64,000 bases of DNA, taken from positions 372,001-436,000 of the forward strand of contig CANMGS010000002.1 of the NCBI GenBank assembly GCA_947497475.1, given 5' to 3'. The position numbers and the translations under genes were made by a program. This document shows, one piece after another, positions 1-10,159 of the stretch (the stretch's first letter is position 1; every line of letters begins with the position of its first letter). The notes under the pieces were generated by a model that worked only from the letters and a program-made list of their open reading frames with translations, did no database searches and was not told the origin of the DNA. This stretch comes from an uncultured Amylibacter sp. Lineage in GTDB: Bacteria > Pseudomonadota > Alphaproteobacteria > Rhodobacterales > Rhodobacteraceae.

Positions 1-1857
1 GATAATTTGCCACAAGGGGCAAATGAAATACTGCCACGTCTAGATAAGTCAGCTGACCTCCTTTTACCTGACGGCCGTGAAATTAGTATACATCCAGATT
101 CTAGAACTGCTGCGGGCACCATTGGGTCACAATTCTTCCATAGACCAATTAACGCGTTCATTACAGTAAGTGATAGTAAGCACGGACACGCCATTATTCA
201 TGATAAATATGAAGATGAGACACATGTTTATATTGCAATTAGGTTGGCTGTCTCAACTCCAACATTTAGAGAGCTTAGCCGTGGCGCTGTAATAGAAGAG
301 GATCCTGCTGTTCGCCTAATAAAACCAGAAATAGAAGATCGAGAGATTGATGTGAGGCGTTGGCCTTTGAAGCTATATCGATTAGAAGCAAAACACGCGC
401 TTACAGGAAAACGATACAGTGAAGCTTCCGATCTAGAATCTCTTCGTTCTAGGGGGGATGAGCTGCCAATGATCATTAAAATACCTTCTGATGAATATGA
501 AGAATTTTTAATAAACCTAAAAGCAGATCGAATTAATTTTTATCCATCCTATACTTTTAATAATGCTATTATTGCATTCGGGCAATCAGCGACAACACTC
601 TCAGGTGAAGTATCAATTGCAATCAGCAATGCTTTATCCAGCCAGCAGCTAGAAGAAGGCGGCGCCATTTTTCAGGAAGATGCAAGTAAACTTGAAAATT
701 TGATTGAGCAAAATATAGTTACAACTATTAGGGCAACTGATCAAAGTGTTTTGGCACATATAACGCCAAAAGATGTATCTAGTAAAATTATTCAAGCAGA
801 AAGTTTAAAATTTAATTCTCTTGGCGGAGATGAAGCCTTGTTAAGCAGCGTTTCCGAGTACTTAGTACCTATAGTTAGAAAAATGAAAGAAGAATACCAT
901 GATGAAACAACTACAAGTAGCACAGACGAACAAAATGATGATCTTACAATTAAATTAGGAGCAAATGCTACGCCAACTACTATAGGGAATATGCTTAAAA
1001 CTGGTCTTGGTATTAGTGGCGATTTGACGCTTACGAAAAAACAAGTCCAGACCTTAACGAATGTACATAACGTTAAATTTAATGAAACCGAAGAAAAAGA
1101 TGTTATTGAGCCGCATAGCATCAGCATCAGTACTATTCGTAATGGTTGGCAGAATGACCTTCTAAATATCTTTCAGACAATTTATCTGGCCGTCGGTCGA
1201 GACAATTCATTTCAACAGGATTCGTCGTTTCGAGCTAGTTTTACATTACAGGTTTTGGGCGAGGCAATAGGTGAAAACCAGATTGTTGTGTCACCATACA
1301 GTGGTGTCCCTAAAGGTGTGCCAATGATTAGTTTCCGTTCTGATATCCCCAAAGGCTGGGTAGCTCTGGATGGTAAAGCTATCTGGCCTAATGAGAACTG
1401 GGTACCAAAACATCTACGTAGTAAACATGTACCAGATATGAGAGGAGCATTTGCACGTGGAGCTATGCCAAATGAGTTAATCGGGCAAATGTTGCTTGAA
1501 AACACGATTAAAATCCCTTCTAAAACTATTAAAGGTGCTGATTTTATTTTAGATGGGCAAGGTGATGTCTCTGCATTAAACAGCCGAAGGCAGATAACTC
1601 AATATATCGCTGAAGAAGATAATCAACAAGGCACCGGTAACCTTACTGGATGGTATAATCGTAAAGCGCATGGTAGCTTATTTTATGATGTCGGTAAACG
1701 AGTACAGGGTAAGCCACCACAAGTATTCACTGTAGATATCTATAAAGATTATACCATTAAAGGTACTCATGTTATTCCTGAAGAAAACATCGATTTGGCT
1801 GATCCAAAGCACCAGCCGCCCCACAATGTTGGGCTTTGGATTATGAGGATCAAGTAG
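1..1857 (+). CDS. Phage tail-collar/fibre-like protein, probably 5'-truncated by the window
   Basis: The reading frame is open from the first base, so the true start probably lies upstream; the first possible in-window start is a TTG at 7. At least 616 residues are encoded. Most of the protein is not recognisable. Near residues 440-490 it has the pattern of a phage tail-collar domain: IPKGWVALDGK followed by VPDMRGAFARGA, as in short tail fibres, and the end PPHNVGLWIMRIK also fits that fold. Collar domains normally sit at the distal end of tail fibres and contact the host surface. Its position inside an element ending in a serine recombinase and tRNA-Arg supports a prophage or phage-derived origin. 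No other structural phage gene is visible here. Confidence 0.6.
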   Translation, partial: DNLPQGANEILPRLDKSADLLLPDGREISIHPDSRTAAGTIGSQFFHRPINAFITVSDSKHGHAIIHDKYEDETHVYIAIRLAVSTPTFRELSRGAVIEEDPAVRLIKPEIEDREIDVRRWPLKLYRLEAKHALTGKRYSEASDLESLRSRGDELPMIIKIPSDEYEEFLINLKADRINFYPSYTFNNAIIAFGQSATTLSGEVSIAISNALSSQQLEEGGAIFQEDASKLENLIEQNIVTTIRATDQSVLAHITPKDVSSKIIQAESLKFNSLGGDEALLSSVSEYLVPIVRKMKEEYHDETTTSSTDEQNDDLTIKLGANATPTTIGNMLKTGLGISGDLTLTKKQVQTLTNVHNVKFNETEEKDVIEPHSISISTIRNGWQNDLLNIFQTIYLAVGRDNSFQQDSSFRASFTLQVLGEAIGENQIVVSPYSGVPKGVPMISFRSDIPKGWVALDGKAIWPNENWVPKHLRSKHVPDMRGAFARGAMPNELIGQMLLENTIKIPSKTIKGADFILDGQGDVSALNSRRQITQYIAEEDNQQGTGNLTGWYNRKAHGSLFYDVGKRVQGKPPQVFTVDIYKDYTIKGTHVIPEENIDLADPKHQPPHNVGLWIMRIK

Positions 1858-2063
1858 AAAAGAATGTATTTTACTCTCTGAAATAGTGGTTCTCTGTTTT
1901 CGGAGCCGACTTCGTGATGCGTCATTCAGATATGCCATGGCTCTTGTGACCATAAAAATAGGAACTGCTGTACCGCATTTTTGTTGTCTCAAGGTTCTGC
2001 ATGTCTGATTGTAAGTGATGAAGTTGGCCTAATAGGAAACAATCCTGTTTTTGGTGAGGCTCT

Positions 2064-2795
2064 TTATTCCTTCACTGTAAAATTAACTTTGACCAGATAG
2101 ACACGCGTATTATCATTTACTGCTGGTGGGAACTTGTTCGTCATTTCCTTTGGGTTCACTACAAAGACAAATTGATGAAGCCCTAAGTCCTCATCCTCAG
2201 ACATTTGCACAGGCTGGTTTTGTGGTGTTTTAGGTAAAAGCTGTACGCCGCTGGTGACCGTTGTCGGCATAGCGGTTCCATCTTGCCCCAATGGAATAGG
2301 GTGCCATCCATCTTGATAGCCTTGAAACGCAATCATTGTGCCATCAACATCGCTATCCAGTTCAAAACAGAAGGGCTGCCCAAGTTTCATATGATGACTG
2401 GCGTCATTATCTTCACCGACACGCCTTATCAAAGATTTACTTTGTGATAGAGAAACTAGCCTAAGCTTTCCTTTGATGGCGTGTGTTTCTAAAAACGCTT
2501 CCCAATCTCGCTTATCTGGTGCAGGGAAGAGGTGAGGCGCAATCGTATAGGCTGTTTCATTGTGATGTTCAATAATCCAAGCATGAATAAGCTTGGCTTT
2601 GGGTTTTGCAATCTTGCCTTGCCTAAAGTTCGCCAAATAATCTGCACCTGTTAACAACTTATTTCCGAAAGCCTCCTCCATCATGTTTTCAACAGGGTTG
2701 CCCGTAAGTTCGGATATAGACCTTAAAACGCGATATAAAGTTGCACGATCTGCCTTTGTGACGTTAAGCCAATCAATTTCTTCAAAAAAATTCAT
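2064..2795 (-). CDS. Hypothetical protein, divergent from the recombinase operon
   Basis: A 243-residue soluble protein with no signal peptide or membrane segment. I do not recognise the family with confidence. The first 90 residues are helical and basic. The middle (about residues 135-175, GQPFCFELDSDVDG and following) loosely resembles DUF4384-type beta domains, which is a weak match. It is transcribed away from the small gene and recombinase at 3000-4897. The shared 200-bp gap contains a perfect 20-bp palindrome at 2857-2876, so the protein could be a regulator of the element, but no clear helix-turn-helix was identified. It is probably part of the mobile element. Confidence 0.6.
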   Translation of the reverse strand: MNFFEEIDWLNVTKADRATLYRVLRSISELTGNPVENMMEEAFGNKLLTGADYLANFRQGKIAKPKAKLIHAWIIEHHNETAYTIAPHLFPAPDKRDWEAFLETHAIKGKLRLVSLSQSKSLIRRVGEDNDASHHMKLGQPFCFELDSDVDGTMIAFQGYQDGWHPIPLGQDGTAMPTTVTSGVQLLPKTPQNQPVQMSEDEDLGLHQFVFVVNPKEMTNKFPPAVNDNTRVYLVKVNFTVKE

Positions 2796-2856
2796 TCTTG
2801 GTAATACCTGCTGAGAACCGCCCAGTACCTAGGGACGTGCCGATAATTGCACCTTA

Positions 2857-2876
2857 ACTTGTCGATATCGACAAGT
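2857..2876. promoter_or_regulatory. Perfect 20-bp palindrome in the divergent intergenic region
   Basis: ACTTGTCGATATCGACAAGT is a perfect inverted repeat with no spacer. It lies 62 bp from the start of the leftward gene (2795) and 124 bp before the small gene at 3000. Such symmetry between divergent genes of a mobile element is typical of a dimeric repressor operator. The protein that binds it is unknown. Confidence 0.55.
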
Positions 2877-2999
2877 GCAAAGAGAAAATATCGCTTTGGG
2901 AAATAGGACTTTTATCCTATATTGTTCTACTTATGTTCTCTCAAGGTGAGAGGCGCAAAAAGGAGACAAAGCGATAACAAACTGAAAGGCAAGAAAGAC

Positions 3000-3283
3000 A
3001 TGACCAAAATATCGGCACAGAACTCAACACAACCACCAACCCTGTCGATAGATTGGGAGGCATATCTGCCATACCTCGAAAACGAAGATATTTCTGAGGA
3101 AAAGAAGCGCGAATTAATAGAAACATTGTGGTCTATCATGGTAACATTTGTAGACCTTGGATTTGGCATTGAACCTACACAACAGGCTATGGATGCCAAA
3201 GGTATAGTAGAGGCCAGCCAATCATTTCTGTCTGCTGCCCAAATGCAAAACAAAACCAAAGCCCAACAGAAAGAAGACACACA

Positions 3284-3287
<4 letters not shown>
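3000..3287 (+). CDS. Small hypothetical protein co-transcribed with the recombinase
   Basis: Encodes 95 residues from the ATG at 3000. A TTG 78 bp upstream would give a longer form, but its extra residues are basic and low in information, so I prefer the ATG. The product is hydrophilic and acidic in the middle ([20 protein letters not shown]) with no known domain. Its stop overlaps the recombinase start in an ATGA arrangement (3284-3287), so the two genes are translationally coupled. A role as a partner or directionality factor of the recombinase is conceivable from position only. Confidence 0.6.
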
Positions 3288-4897
<1,610 letters not shown>

Positions 4898-4975
4898 GGG
4901 CGGTATAGGGGAATGCTTAAGTGGGTTCAATCTTGATTTCTCTATGAGTGAAGATTGATAGTGCTGGGGTAAATG

Positions 4976-5728
4976 TCAGTTGGCTTTTTTGGTTTTCTTT
5001 GCTGCGCGCTGCTCTCGAACTTGATCAGCCAATGTGATTGTATAATCAGCCAGTTTTGTAAGTTCTGCCTCCGCCTTTTGCGCATCGCCAACTTCGATCG
5101 CATCAGCGATGGCTGTGTGCAACTCAATGATTACAGCGCGATCACGTGCCGAATAAGTGATCATGTTCATCAAGGATTGCATTGATTCAATAGCGCTGGC
5201 GGATTGGAAATTTAGAACAGGATTGCCAGCCCCCTCGATCAGAGCTTTGTGAAATGTGATATCTGATGTGCAGAAGCTTTCATCACTTAGACCTTCTTGG
5301 CCTTGGCGGTGTATTTCTGCGCGCATCGTTGCCATTTGGTCTGCAGAGCATCTTTTTGCTGAGAGTGGAATACAAGCACGCTCTGCCGCGAAACGTGCTT
5401 CGCAGGCTGTTTCAAAGCTGACTTCGTTCATTGATAACAACAAACTAGATGTGGTCATCTGATTTGGGTACGCGTCTTCAAAACTGACTTTTTTGATGAA
5501 AGCGCCACCATATGCGCCGCGCTGGGTACGGATAAGATTTTGTGCAGCAAGGCGGTTCAACGCTTCGCGGACTGTAGAGCGCGATACTTCAAAGCGTTCG
5601 CACAGCTCGTTTTCTGATGGCAAGCGTTCATTAACCATAAGCGTACCATCCATAATCGCTTCGCGAATGGCCTCGGCAATTTGTGTGGATAATTCACGGT
5701 CTTGGTTCAGTGTGTATTTCATCGTCAT
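4976..5728 (-). CDS. GntR-family (FadR/FCD type) transcriptional regulator
   Basis: About 250 residues from ATG 5728 (MTMKYTLNQDRELS). The frame extends to 5776, but that would run through the operator at 5741-5755, so I prefer the inner start. The N-terminal winged helix-turn-helix is clear: LPSENELCERFEVSRSTVREALNRLAAQNLI. The C-terminal all-helical part has the spacing of an FCD ligand-binding domain, which usually binds a small carboxylate with a metal. The C-terminus is lysine-rich. The gene is divergent from acuI; a FadR-type palindrome lies 13 bp before its start codon, so it probably controls itself and acuI. An 8-bp inverted repeat at 4927-4958 downstream may help end transcription. 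Confidence 0.88.
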   Translation of the reverse strand: MTMKYTLNQDRELSTQIAEAIREAIMDGTLMVNERLPSENELCERFEVSRSTVREALNRLAAQNLIRTQRGAYGGAFIKKVSFEDAYPNQMTTSSLLLSMNEVSFETACEARFAAERACIPLSAKRCSADQMATMRAEIHRQGQEGLSDESFCTSDITFHKALIEGAGNPVLNFQSASAIESMQSLMNMITYSARDRAVIIELHTAIADAIEVGDAQKAEAELTKLADYTITLADQVREQRAAKKTKKAN

Positions 5729-5740
5729 CTTATGTATCTT

Positions 5741-5755
5741 AATTGTCAGACAATT
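5741..5755. promoter_or_regulatory. FadR/GntR-type operator
   Basis: AATTGTCAGACAATT has 7-bp arms around one central base and matches the TTGT-N3-ACAA form known for FCD-type GntR regulators. It lies between the regulator at 4976-5728 and acuI at 5841, close to the regulator's start. It fits autoregulation and control of acuI. Confidence 0.65.
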
Positions 5756-5840
5756 AAATGTCTGATATCCACACATGACACAAAGATTCCCGAAAGACTA
5801 GGGGATTAGGCAATTCAGATCGCTTCTGCGAAAGGATAAA

Positions 5841-6836
5841 ATGATGACGTTTAATGCATTAATGGTAGAAAAAGATGAAGACGGCAAAACGAACGCATCT
5901 GTACAGCAAATTATAGAAGATCAGTTACCAGAGGGTAATGTGACAGTTGCTGTTGAGTATTCTACGGTCAATTACAAAGATGGCCTATGCATAGGACCTG
6001 GTGGTGGGTTGGTTCGGAACTATCCGCATATTCCAGGTATTGATATGGCGGGTGTTGTCGAAAGCTCCTCTGACAGTCGGTACAAAGCTGGCGACAAAGT
6101 TGTGCTAACGGGATGGCGCTATGGCGAAATGCACTGGGGTGGATATGCACAAAAGACGCGCGTGAATGCCGATTGGTTGGTTGGATTGCCTGATGGTATT
6201 ACCACGAAACAAGCTATGGCAGTTGGGACGGCTGGGTTTACGGCAATGTTATCTGTAATGGCATTGGAAGAGCATGGTTTGAAACCTGACCAAGGGCCTG
6301 TTTTGGTGACGGGTGCAGCAGGCGGTGTTGGGTCTGTTGCGACGGCGATATTGGCACACCTTGGTTATGAGGTTGCAGGGGTGACGGGGCGCCCTGATGC
6401 AGCGGATTATTTGAAATCATTAGGGGCAACACAAATCGTAGCACGCGAAGAGATAAATGAGACTGTGAAACGACCGCTAGAGGCTGAAACTTGGGCTGGT
6501 TGTGTTGATGCAGTTGGCGGTGAAATGTTGGCGCGTGTTCTAGGGCAAATGAAGTACGGCGCTTCTGTTGCTGCTGTTGGTTTGGCAGGCGGTGCAGGCT
6601 TGCCAGCGACGGTAATTCCATTCCTTTTGCGCGGTGTGAATTTGCTGGGTATTGATAGTGTTATGCGCCCTTATGAAAACCGACTCGCTGCATGGAAACG
6701 CGTCGCAACTGACTTGCCAATGGCGAAATTGGACCAAATGATTGTTCCTGCAACCTTGTCTGATTTGCCGAAGTTAGGCGCGGATATTTTAAAGGGTCAA
6801 ATTCAGGGCAGAGTGGTCGTTGACGTAAATAAATAA
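5841..6836 (+). CDS. acuI: AcuI/YhdH-type acryloyl-CoA reductase (NADPH)
   Basis: A 331-residue MDR-family oxidoreductase with the YhdH/AcuI signature: VNYKDGLCI near residue 45, HIPGIDMAGVV near 62-72, and the nucleotide-binding VTGAAGGVGSVA near 155. It lacks the zinc ligands of true alcohol dehydrogenases, and its length is exactly usual for AcuI. This family reduces toxic acryloyl-CoA to propionyl-CoA with NADPH, in marine bacteria during growth on DMSP or acrylate. An AAAGGA ribosome site precedes the ATG; a second ATG follows at once. The partner regulator here is GntR-type instead of the AcuR (TetR) repressor known in Rhodobacter. The BCCT transporter downstream could carry a related substrate. 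Confidence 0.85.
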   Translation: MMTFNALMVEKDEDGKTNASVQQIIEDQLPEGNVTVAVEYSTVNYKDGLCIGPGGGLVRNYPHIPGIDMAGVVESSSDSRYKAGDKVVLTGWRYGEMHWGGYAQKTRVNADWLVGLPDGITTKQAMAVGTAGFTAMLSVMALEEHGLKPDQGPVLVTGAAGGVGSVATAILAHLGYEVAGVTGRPDAADYLKSLGATQIVAREEINETVKRPLEAETWAGCVDAVGGEMLARVLGQMKYGASVAAVGLAGGAGLPATVIPFLLRGVNLLGIDSVMRPYENRLAAWKRVATDLPMAKLDQMIVPATLSDLPKLGADILKGQIQGRVVVDVNK

Positions 6837-6954
6837 GGGTTTTTTAGCGTTAATCTTTGTTTAGAATCGTGAGGTTAAAACCGTGTCATGGGCCGTCTTG
6901 ATTCATATTTTTTTGAATTTTTTCCTTTCCTTCGTCGGATATTCGGGTGTTACT

Positions 6955-6967
6955 GTCGTATAACGAC
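6955..6967. promoter_or_regulatory. Small inverted repeat upstream of the BCCT gene
   Basis: GTCGT-ATA-ACGAC lies 64 bp before the BCCT start codon in a 194-bp intergenic region. It may be an operator or part of a leader hairpin. No regulator can be assigned. Confidence 0.3.
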
Positions 6968-7030
6968 CCTGCCGAAAATGTGGGGACGGGCAGAATACAA
7001 CGATAATTGATATTAATCTTGGGAGGGAAT

Positions 7031-8683
7031 ATGTCATTACAATCACCACTAACTGATCTACCGATCGAAACTGCTGACGAGGGCTTTTACCGCGGCTTCA
7101 GTAAGATCGTTACGGTCACTTCAAAAATTGCGATTGGGGGTCTCGTCGTTTGGGCGATCGCGTTCCCAGAGCAATCTGGTGCCGTTCTTAACGGTATCAA
7201 CGCCTATATCTTGGCGAAATTTAACTACTGGTACATCTGGTCCGTTACGCTATTCGTACTGGTGTGTATTGCTCTTGCAATCTGGCCAACAGCTGGCCGC
7301 CTAAAATTAGGTACTGCAGACGATCAACCAGAATTCTCAAACTTCTCATGGTTCTCTATGATGTTTGGTGCTGGTATTGGTGTGGGCATGCTCACATGGG
7401 CCGTTGCTGAACCTGTATATCACTTCCAGAACAACCCTGAAGTTATCCAAGGTATTACAGAAGGTAGTACTGAAGGTAACGTACGTAGCGCCTATAAATG
7501 GTCTTTCGTACACTGGGGATTGGGCGCTTGGGCGTGTTACGCGATTGCTGGCCTTGCACTAGGCTTCTTTAGCTATCGTCGTGGTTTGCCTTTAACAATG
7601 CGGTCTTCATTGACGCCATTGTTTGGTTCAAAACTATCTGGTTCTATCGGTCACGTAGTAGACATCGTTGCTGTTGTTGCAACAATTCTTGGTGTTGCTC
7701 AAACACTTGGTTTTGGTGTTGAACAGTTCGTATCTGGTCTGACACGTATCGGTATCGGTGGTCTGACGAATGAAGCAGGGACAGCGAATACAGCTGGTAT
7801 CCTTGTTGCAATTATCGTGATCATGTGTGCTTCAACACTGTCAGCTTTGTCAGGTGTTGGTAAAGGCATTAAATGGCTATCAAACATCAATATGGTTCTA
7901 AGTATTGCTTTGCTTGGTTTCTTCTTGATCTTCGGTTCTACATTCTTTGGTCTAACAGCGTTGTTCGTAGGTATCTGGGATTATGTTATCACATTGCCAC
8001 AAACATTGTTCGTTGTTTGGTCATCAGACGGTGTTGAAGGTTCTGTTGCTTCTAAACTAGAAGGCTGGCAGGGCGGTTGGTCCGTATTCTACTGGGCTTG
8101 GTGGATCGCATTTGCTCCATTCGTGGGCTTGTTCCTAGCACGTATTTCTAAAGGTCGTACGATCCGTGAATTCGTTCTTGGTGCGATGATTGTTCCATCT
8201 CTAATGTGTTTCGTATGGTTCACATGGGCTGGTGGTACTGCTATCGATCTTACAATGACTGGCGGCGCTGGTGAAACAATCTTTGGTGTGCCAGATGGCG
8301 ACAAAATCTTCGCTATGGTTCAGTACATGCTTTCACCATTCTTGGGCTGGGCTATGTCTGTAATGATCGTTGTCTTGTTGATGACTTACCTTGTTACAAC
8401 TGCTGACTCTGCTGTATTGATCGTGAACACAATCAATGCTGCTGGTGACGAAGGTCCAAAAGCACGTCCACATATCATCTTCTGGGGTGTAGCACTTGGT
8501 GCAGTTGTGGCGGCTCTATTGTTGGTGGGTGGCTTAAAAGCTATTCAAACCGCAATGGTGATCGGCGCACTTCCATTCTCAGTCGTGATGGTTCTTCAGT
8601 GTGTTGCACTGATCAAAGCTATCTACAATGATGGTAAACGTGAAGCAGCTGGTATCGAAACAGTTGTGAATAGTGAGCAATAA
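7031..8683 (+). CDS. BCCT-family transporter (betaine/choline/DMSP-type uptake)
   Basis: About 550 residues with about 12 hydrophobic helices. I chose the ATG at 7031, behind a GGGAGGGA ribosome site, over the upstream ATG at 7007. The BCCT signature helix reads WFSMMFGAGIGVGMLTWAVAEPVYHF, and later FAPFVGLFLARISKGRTIREF is the conserved TM8 and loop segment. The family takes up quaternary ammonium or sulfonium compounds by Na+ or H+ symport. Substrate cannot be read from sequence; glycine betaine, choline, carnitine and DMSP are all possible. The acuI neighbour makes DMSP worth testing. The gene is monocistronic, with a strong terminator at 8710-8740. Confidence 0.9.
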   Translation: MSLQSPLTDLPIETADEGFYRGFSKIVTVTSKIAIGGLVVWAIAFPEQSGAVLNGINAYILAKFNYWYIWSVTLFVLVCIALAIWPTAGRLKLGTADDQPEFSNFSWFSMMFGAGIGVGMLTWAVAEPVYHFQNNPEVIQGITEGSTEGNVRSAYKWSFVHWGLGAWACYAIAGLALGFFSYRRGLPLTMRSSLTPLFGSKLSGSIGHVVDIVAVVATILGVAQTLGFGVEQFVSGLTRIGIGGLTNEAGTANTAGILVAIIVIMCASTLSALSGVGKGIKWLSNINMVLSIALLGFFLIFGSTFFGLTALFVGIWDYVITLPQTLFVVWSSDGVEGSVASKLEGWQGGWSVFYWAWWIAFAPFVGLFLARISKGRTIREFVLGAMIVPSLMCFVWFTWAGGTAIDLTMTGGAGETIFGVPDGDKIFAMVQYMLSPFLGWAMSVMIVVLLMTYLVTTADSAVLIVNTINAAGDEGPKARPHIIFWGVALGAVVAALLLVGGLKAIQTAMVIGALPFSVVMVLQCVALIKAIYNDGKREAAGIETVVNSEQ

Positions 8684-8709
8684 TCACAAAAGACTACCTT
8701 TCTAAGCTT

Positions 8710-8740
8710 AAGGCCCTCGTGTTTCGCACGAGGGCCTTTT
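8710..8740 (+). terminator. Rho-independent terminator after the BCCT gene
   Basis: A 12-bp perfect stem (AAGGCCCTCGTG/CACGAGGGCCTT) with a TTTCG loop is followed by a short T-run. Confidence 0.9.
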
Positions 8741-8831
8741 GCTGTTTAGGCAGCGTTTACGTAAGGTTATATTAGCTTTTTGAAGAACTATGCAGCAGTC
8801 TTTTTGAAGGTTTAAAACAAGGAAGTCTATT

Positions 8832-9998
8832 ATGAAACGCTTTGGCCGTATTTTTGCGAAAACTCTGCTAGTTCTATTAATCATTGTGGTTGTTGCAGGT
8901 ATTTGGAAACGCGAAGAAATCACGCGGCTTATGGCAGTAAATAGTTTGTTTACAGAAGATAAGATCGTTCAGAACTTTAGTAATATGAACCAAGCATTTT
9001 TGAACGTGCCTGTTCCAAAAGGAGAGGCTGAAGCTACATTAATCCCGACTGGTAATACGATTGAACTTAGTCCTGAGGTGCAAACGTGGCTCCAAGATAG
9101 GGCCGTTACTGGGCTTATCGTTTTGAAAAATGGTAACCTGCGATATGAAGATTATTATTTAGGTACATCGCCAGATGATTTGCGAATTTCATGGTCTGTT
9201 GCGAAAAGTTTTTTATCAGCACTTGTTGGTGTGTTGATTGATGAAGGTGCGATTGCTTCTATTGATGATCCTGTTGTGAAATATGCTCCATCATTAAAAG
9301 ACAGTGCATATGAAAACGCGAGTTTGAAAGATGTATTACAAATGTCTAGTGGTGTAACCTTTGATGAAGATTACCTAGACAAAAAATCTGACATTAACCG
9401 TATGGGGCGAGAGATCGCATTGGGCGGTACATTAGATGGGTTTGCAACCAATCTATCTGAAACATTCGTTGAGCCTGGATCTGTTATGCAATACGTATCC
9501 ATTGATACACATGTTGTGGGCATGGTTGTGCGCGGTGCAACAGGGCGTTCGATTGCAGAGTTGTTGTCGGAAAAAATCATAAGGCCACTTGGGCTTGAAA
9601 AAGAGCCATATTATTTGACTGATGGCGAGGGCGTTGCTTTTGTTTTAGGGGGCTTGAATTTAACGACACGAGACTATGCAAGATTTGGTCAAATGGTCTT
9701 GCAAGACGGATTATATAATGGCCAACAGATTGTTCCCAAAGATTGGATTAGAGCATCTACGCGGGCAAGCGCTAATACAGAAACTGGCAAGAACGGATAT
9801 GGTTATCAGTGGTGGATACCAATCGTTAACCCTGTCGAAGGTGAGTTTTTTGCACGTGGTATTTATGGGCAGTATATATATATCAATCGAGATTTAGGTG
9901 TGGTGATTGCTGTAAATAGTGCAGATCGCGGATTTCGCGGCGAAGGTGTTGCAGTCAATAACATTGCAATATTGCGGGCAATTGCTGATCAGTTATGA
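8832..9998 (+). CDS. Serine hydrolase of the beta-lactamase/class C esterase family
   Basis: A 388-residue protein with an N-terminal membrane segment (about residues 9-24) and a periplasmic beta-lactamase-fold domain. The nucleophile motif SVAK (Ser122 to Lys125) lies in RISWSVAKSFLSALVGVLIDEG. Downstream blocks DVLQMSSGVTFDEDY, YVSIDTHVVGMVVRGATGRS and GYGYQWWIP are typical of the family of EstB-like esterases and penicillin-binding-protein homologues. It probably hydrolyses an ester or amide at the cell envelope; the substrate is unknown and true beta-lactamase activity is unlikely. It is alone between the BCCT terminator and the next gene. Confidence 0.85.
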   Translation: MKRFGRIFAKTLLVLLIIVVVAGIWKREEITRLMAVNSLFTEDKIVQNFSNMNQAFLNVPVPKGEAEATLIPTGNTIELSPEVQTWLQDRAVTGLIVLKNGNLRYEDYYLGTSPDDLRISWSVAKSFLSALVGVLIDEGAIASIDDPVVKYAPSLKDSAYENASLKDVLQMSSGVTFDEDYLDKKSDINRMGREIALGGTLDGFATNLSETFVEPGSVMQYVSIDTHVVGMVVRGATGRSIAELLSEKIIRPLGLEKEPYYLTDGEGVAFVLGGLNLTTRDYARFGQMVLQDGLYNGQQIVPKDWIRASTRASANTETGKNGYGYQWWIPIVNPVEGEFFARGIYGQYIYINRDLGVVIAVNSADRGFRGEGVAVNNIAILRAIADQL

Positions 9999-10159
9999 TA
10001 TTTTTGGCAAAAATTTCATGGTTGATATGTAAAGCCTAATGTATTTCAGCTTAAAGTTGTAACTTTCCGCTGAGTAATAAAATGCTCTTGCATTAAGCAA
10101 TTATTACTACAAACTGTTTTGTGTAACGAGTTATATTTACACGAGCAAGGTGTCCATTA

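Noticed and set aside
4898-4975. Second half of an att duplication next to tRNA-Arg
   Set aside because: The sequence on the right of the tRNA has no repeat of its 3' end; the other copy must be beyond the left edge.
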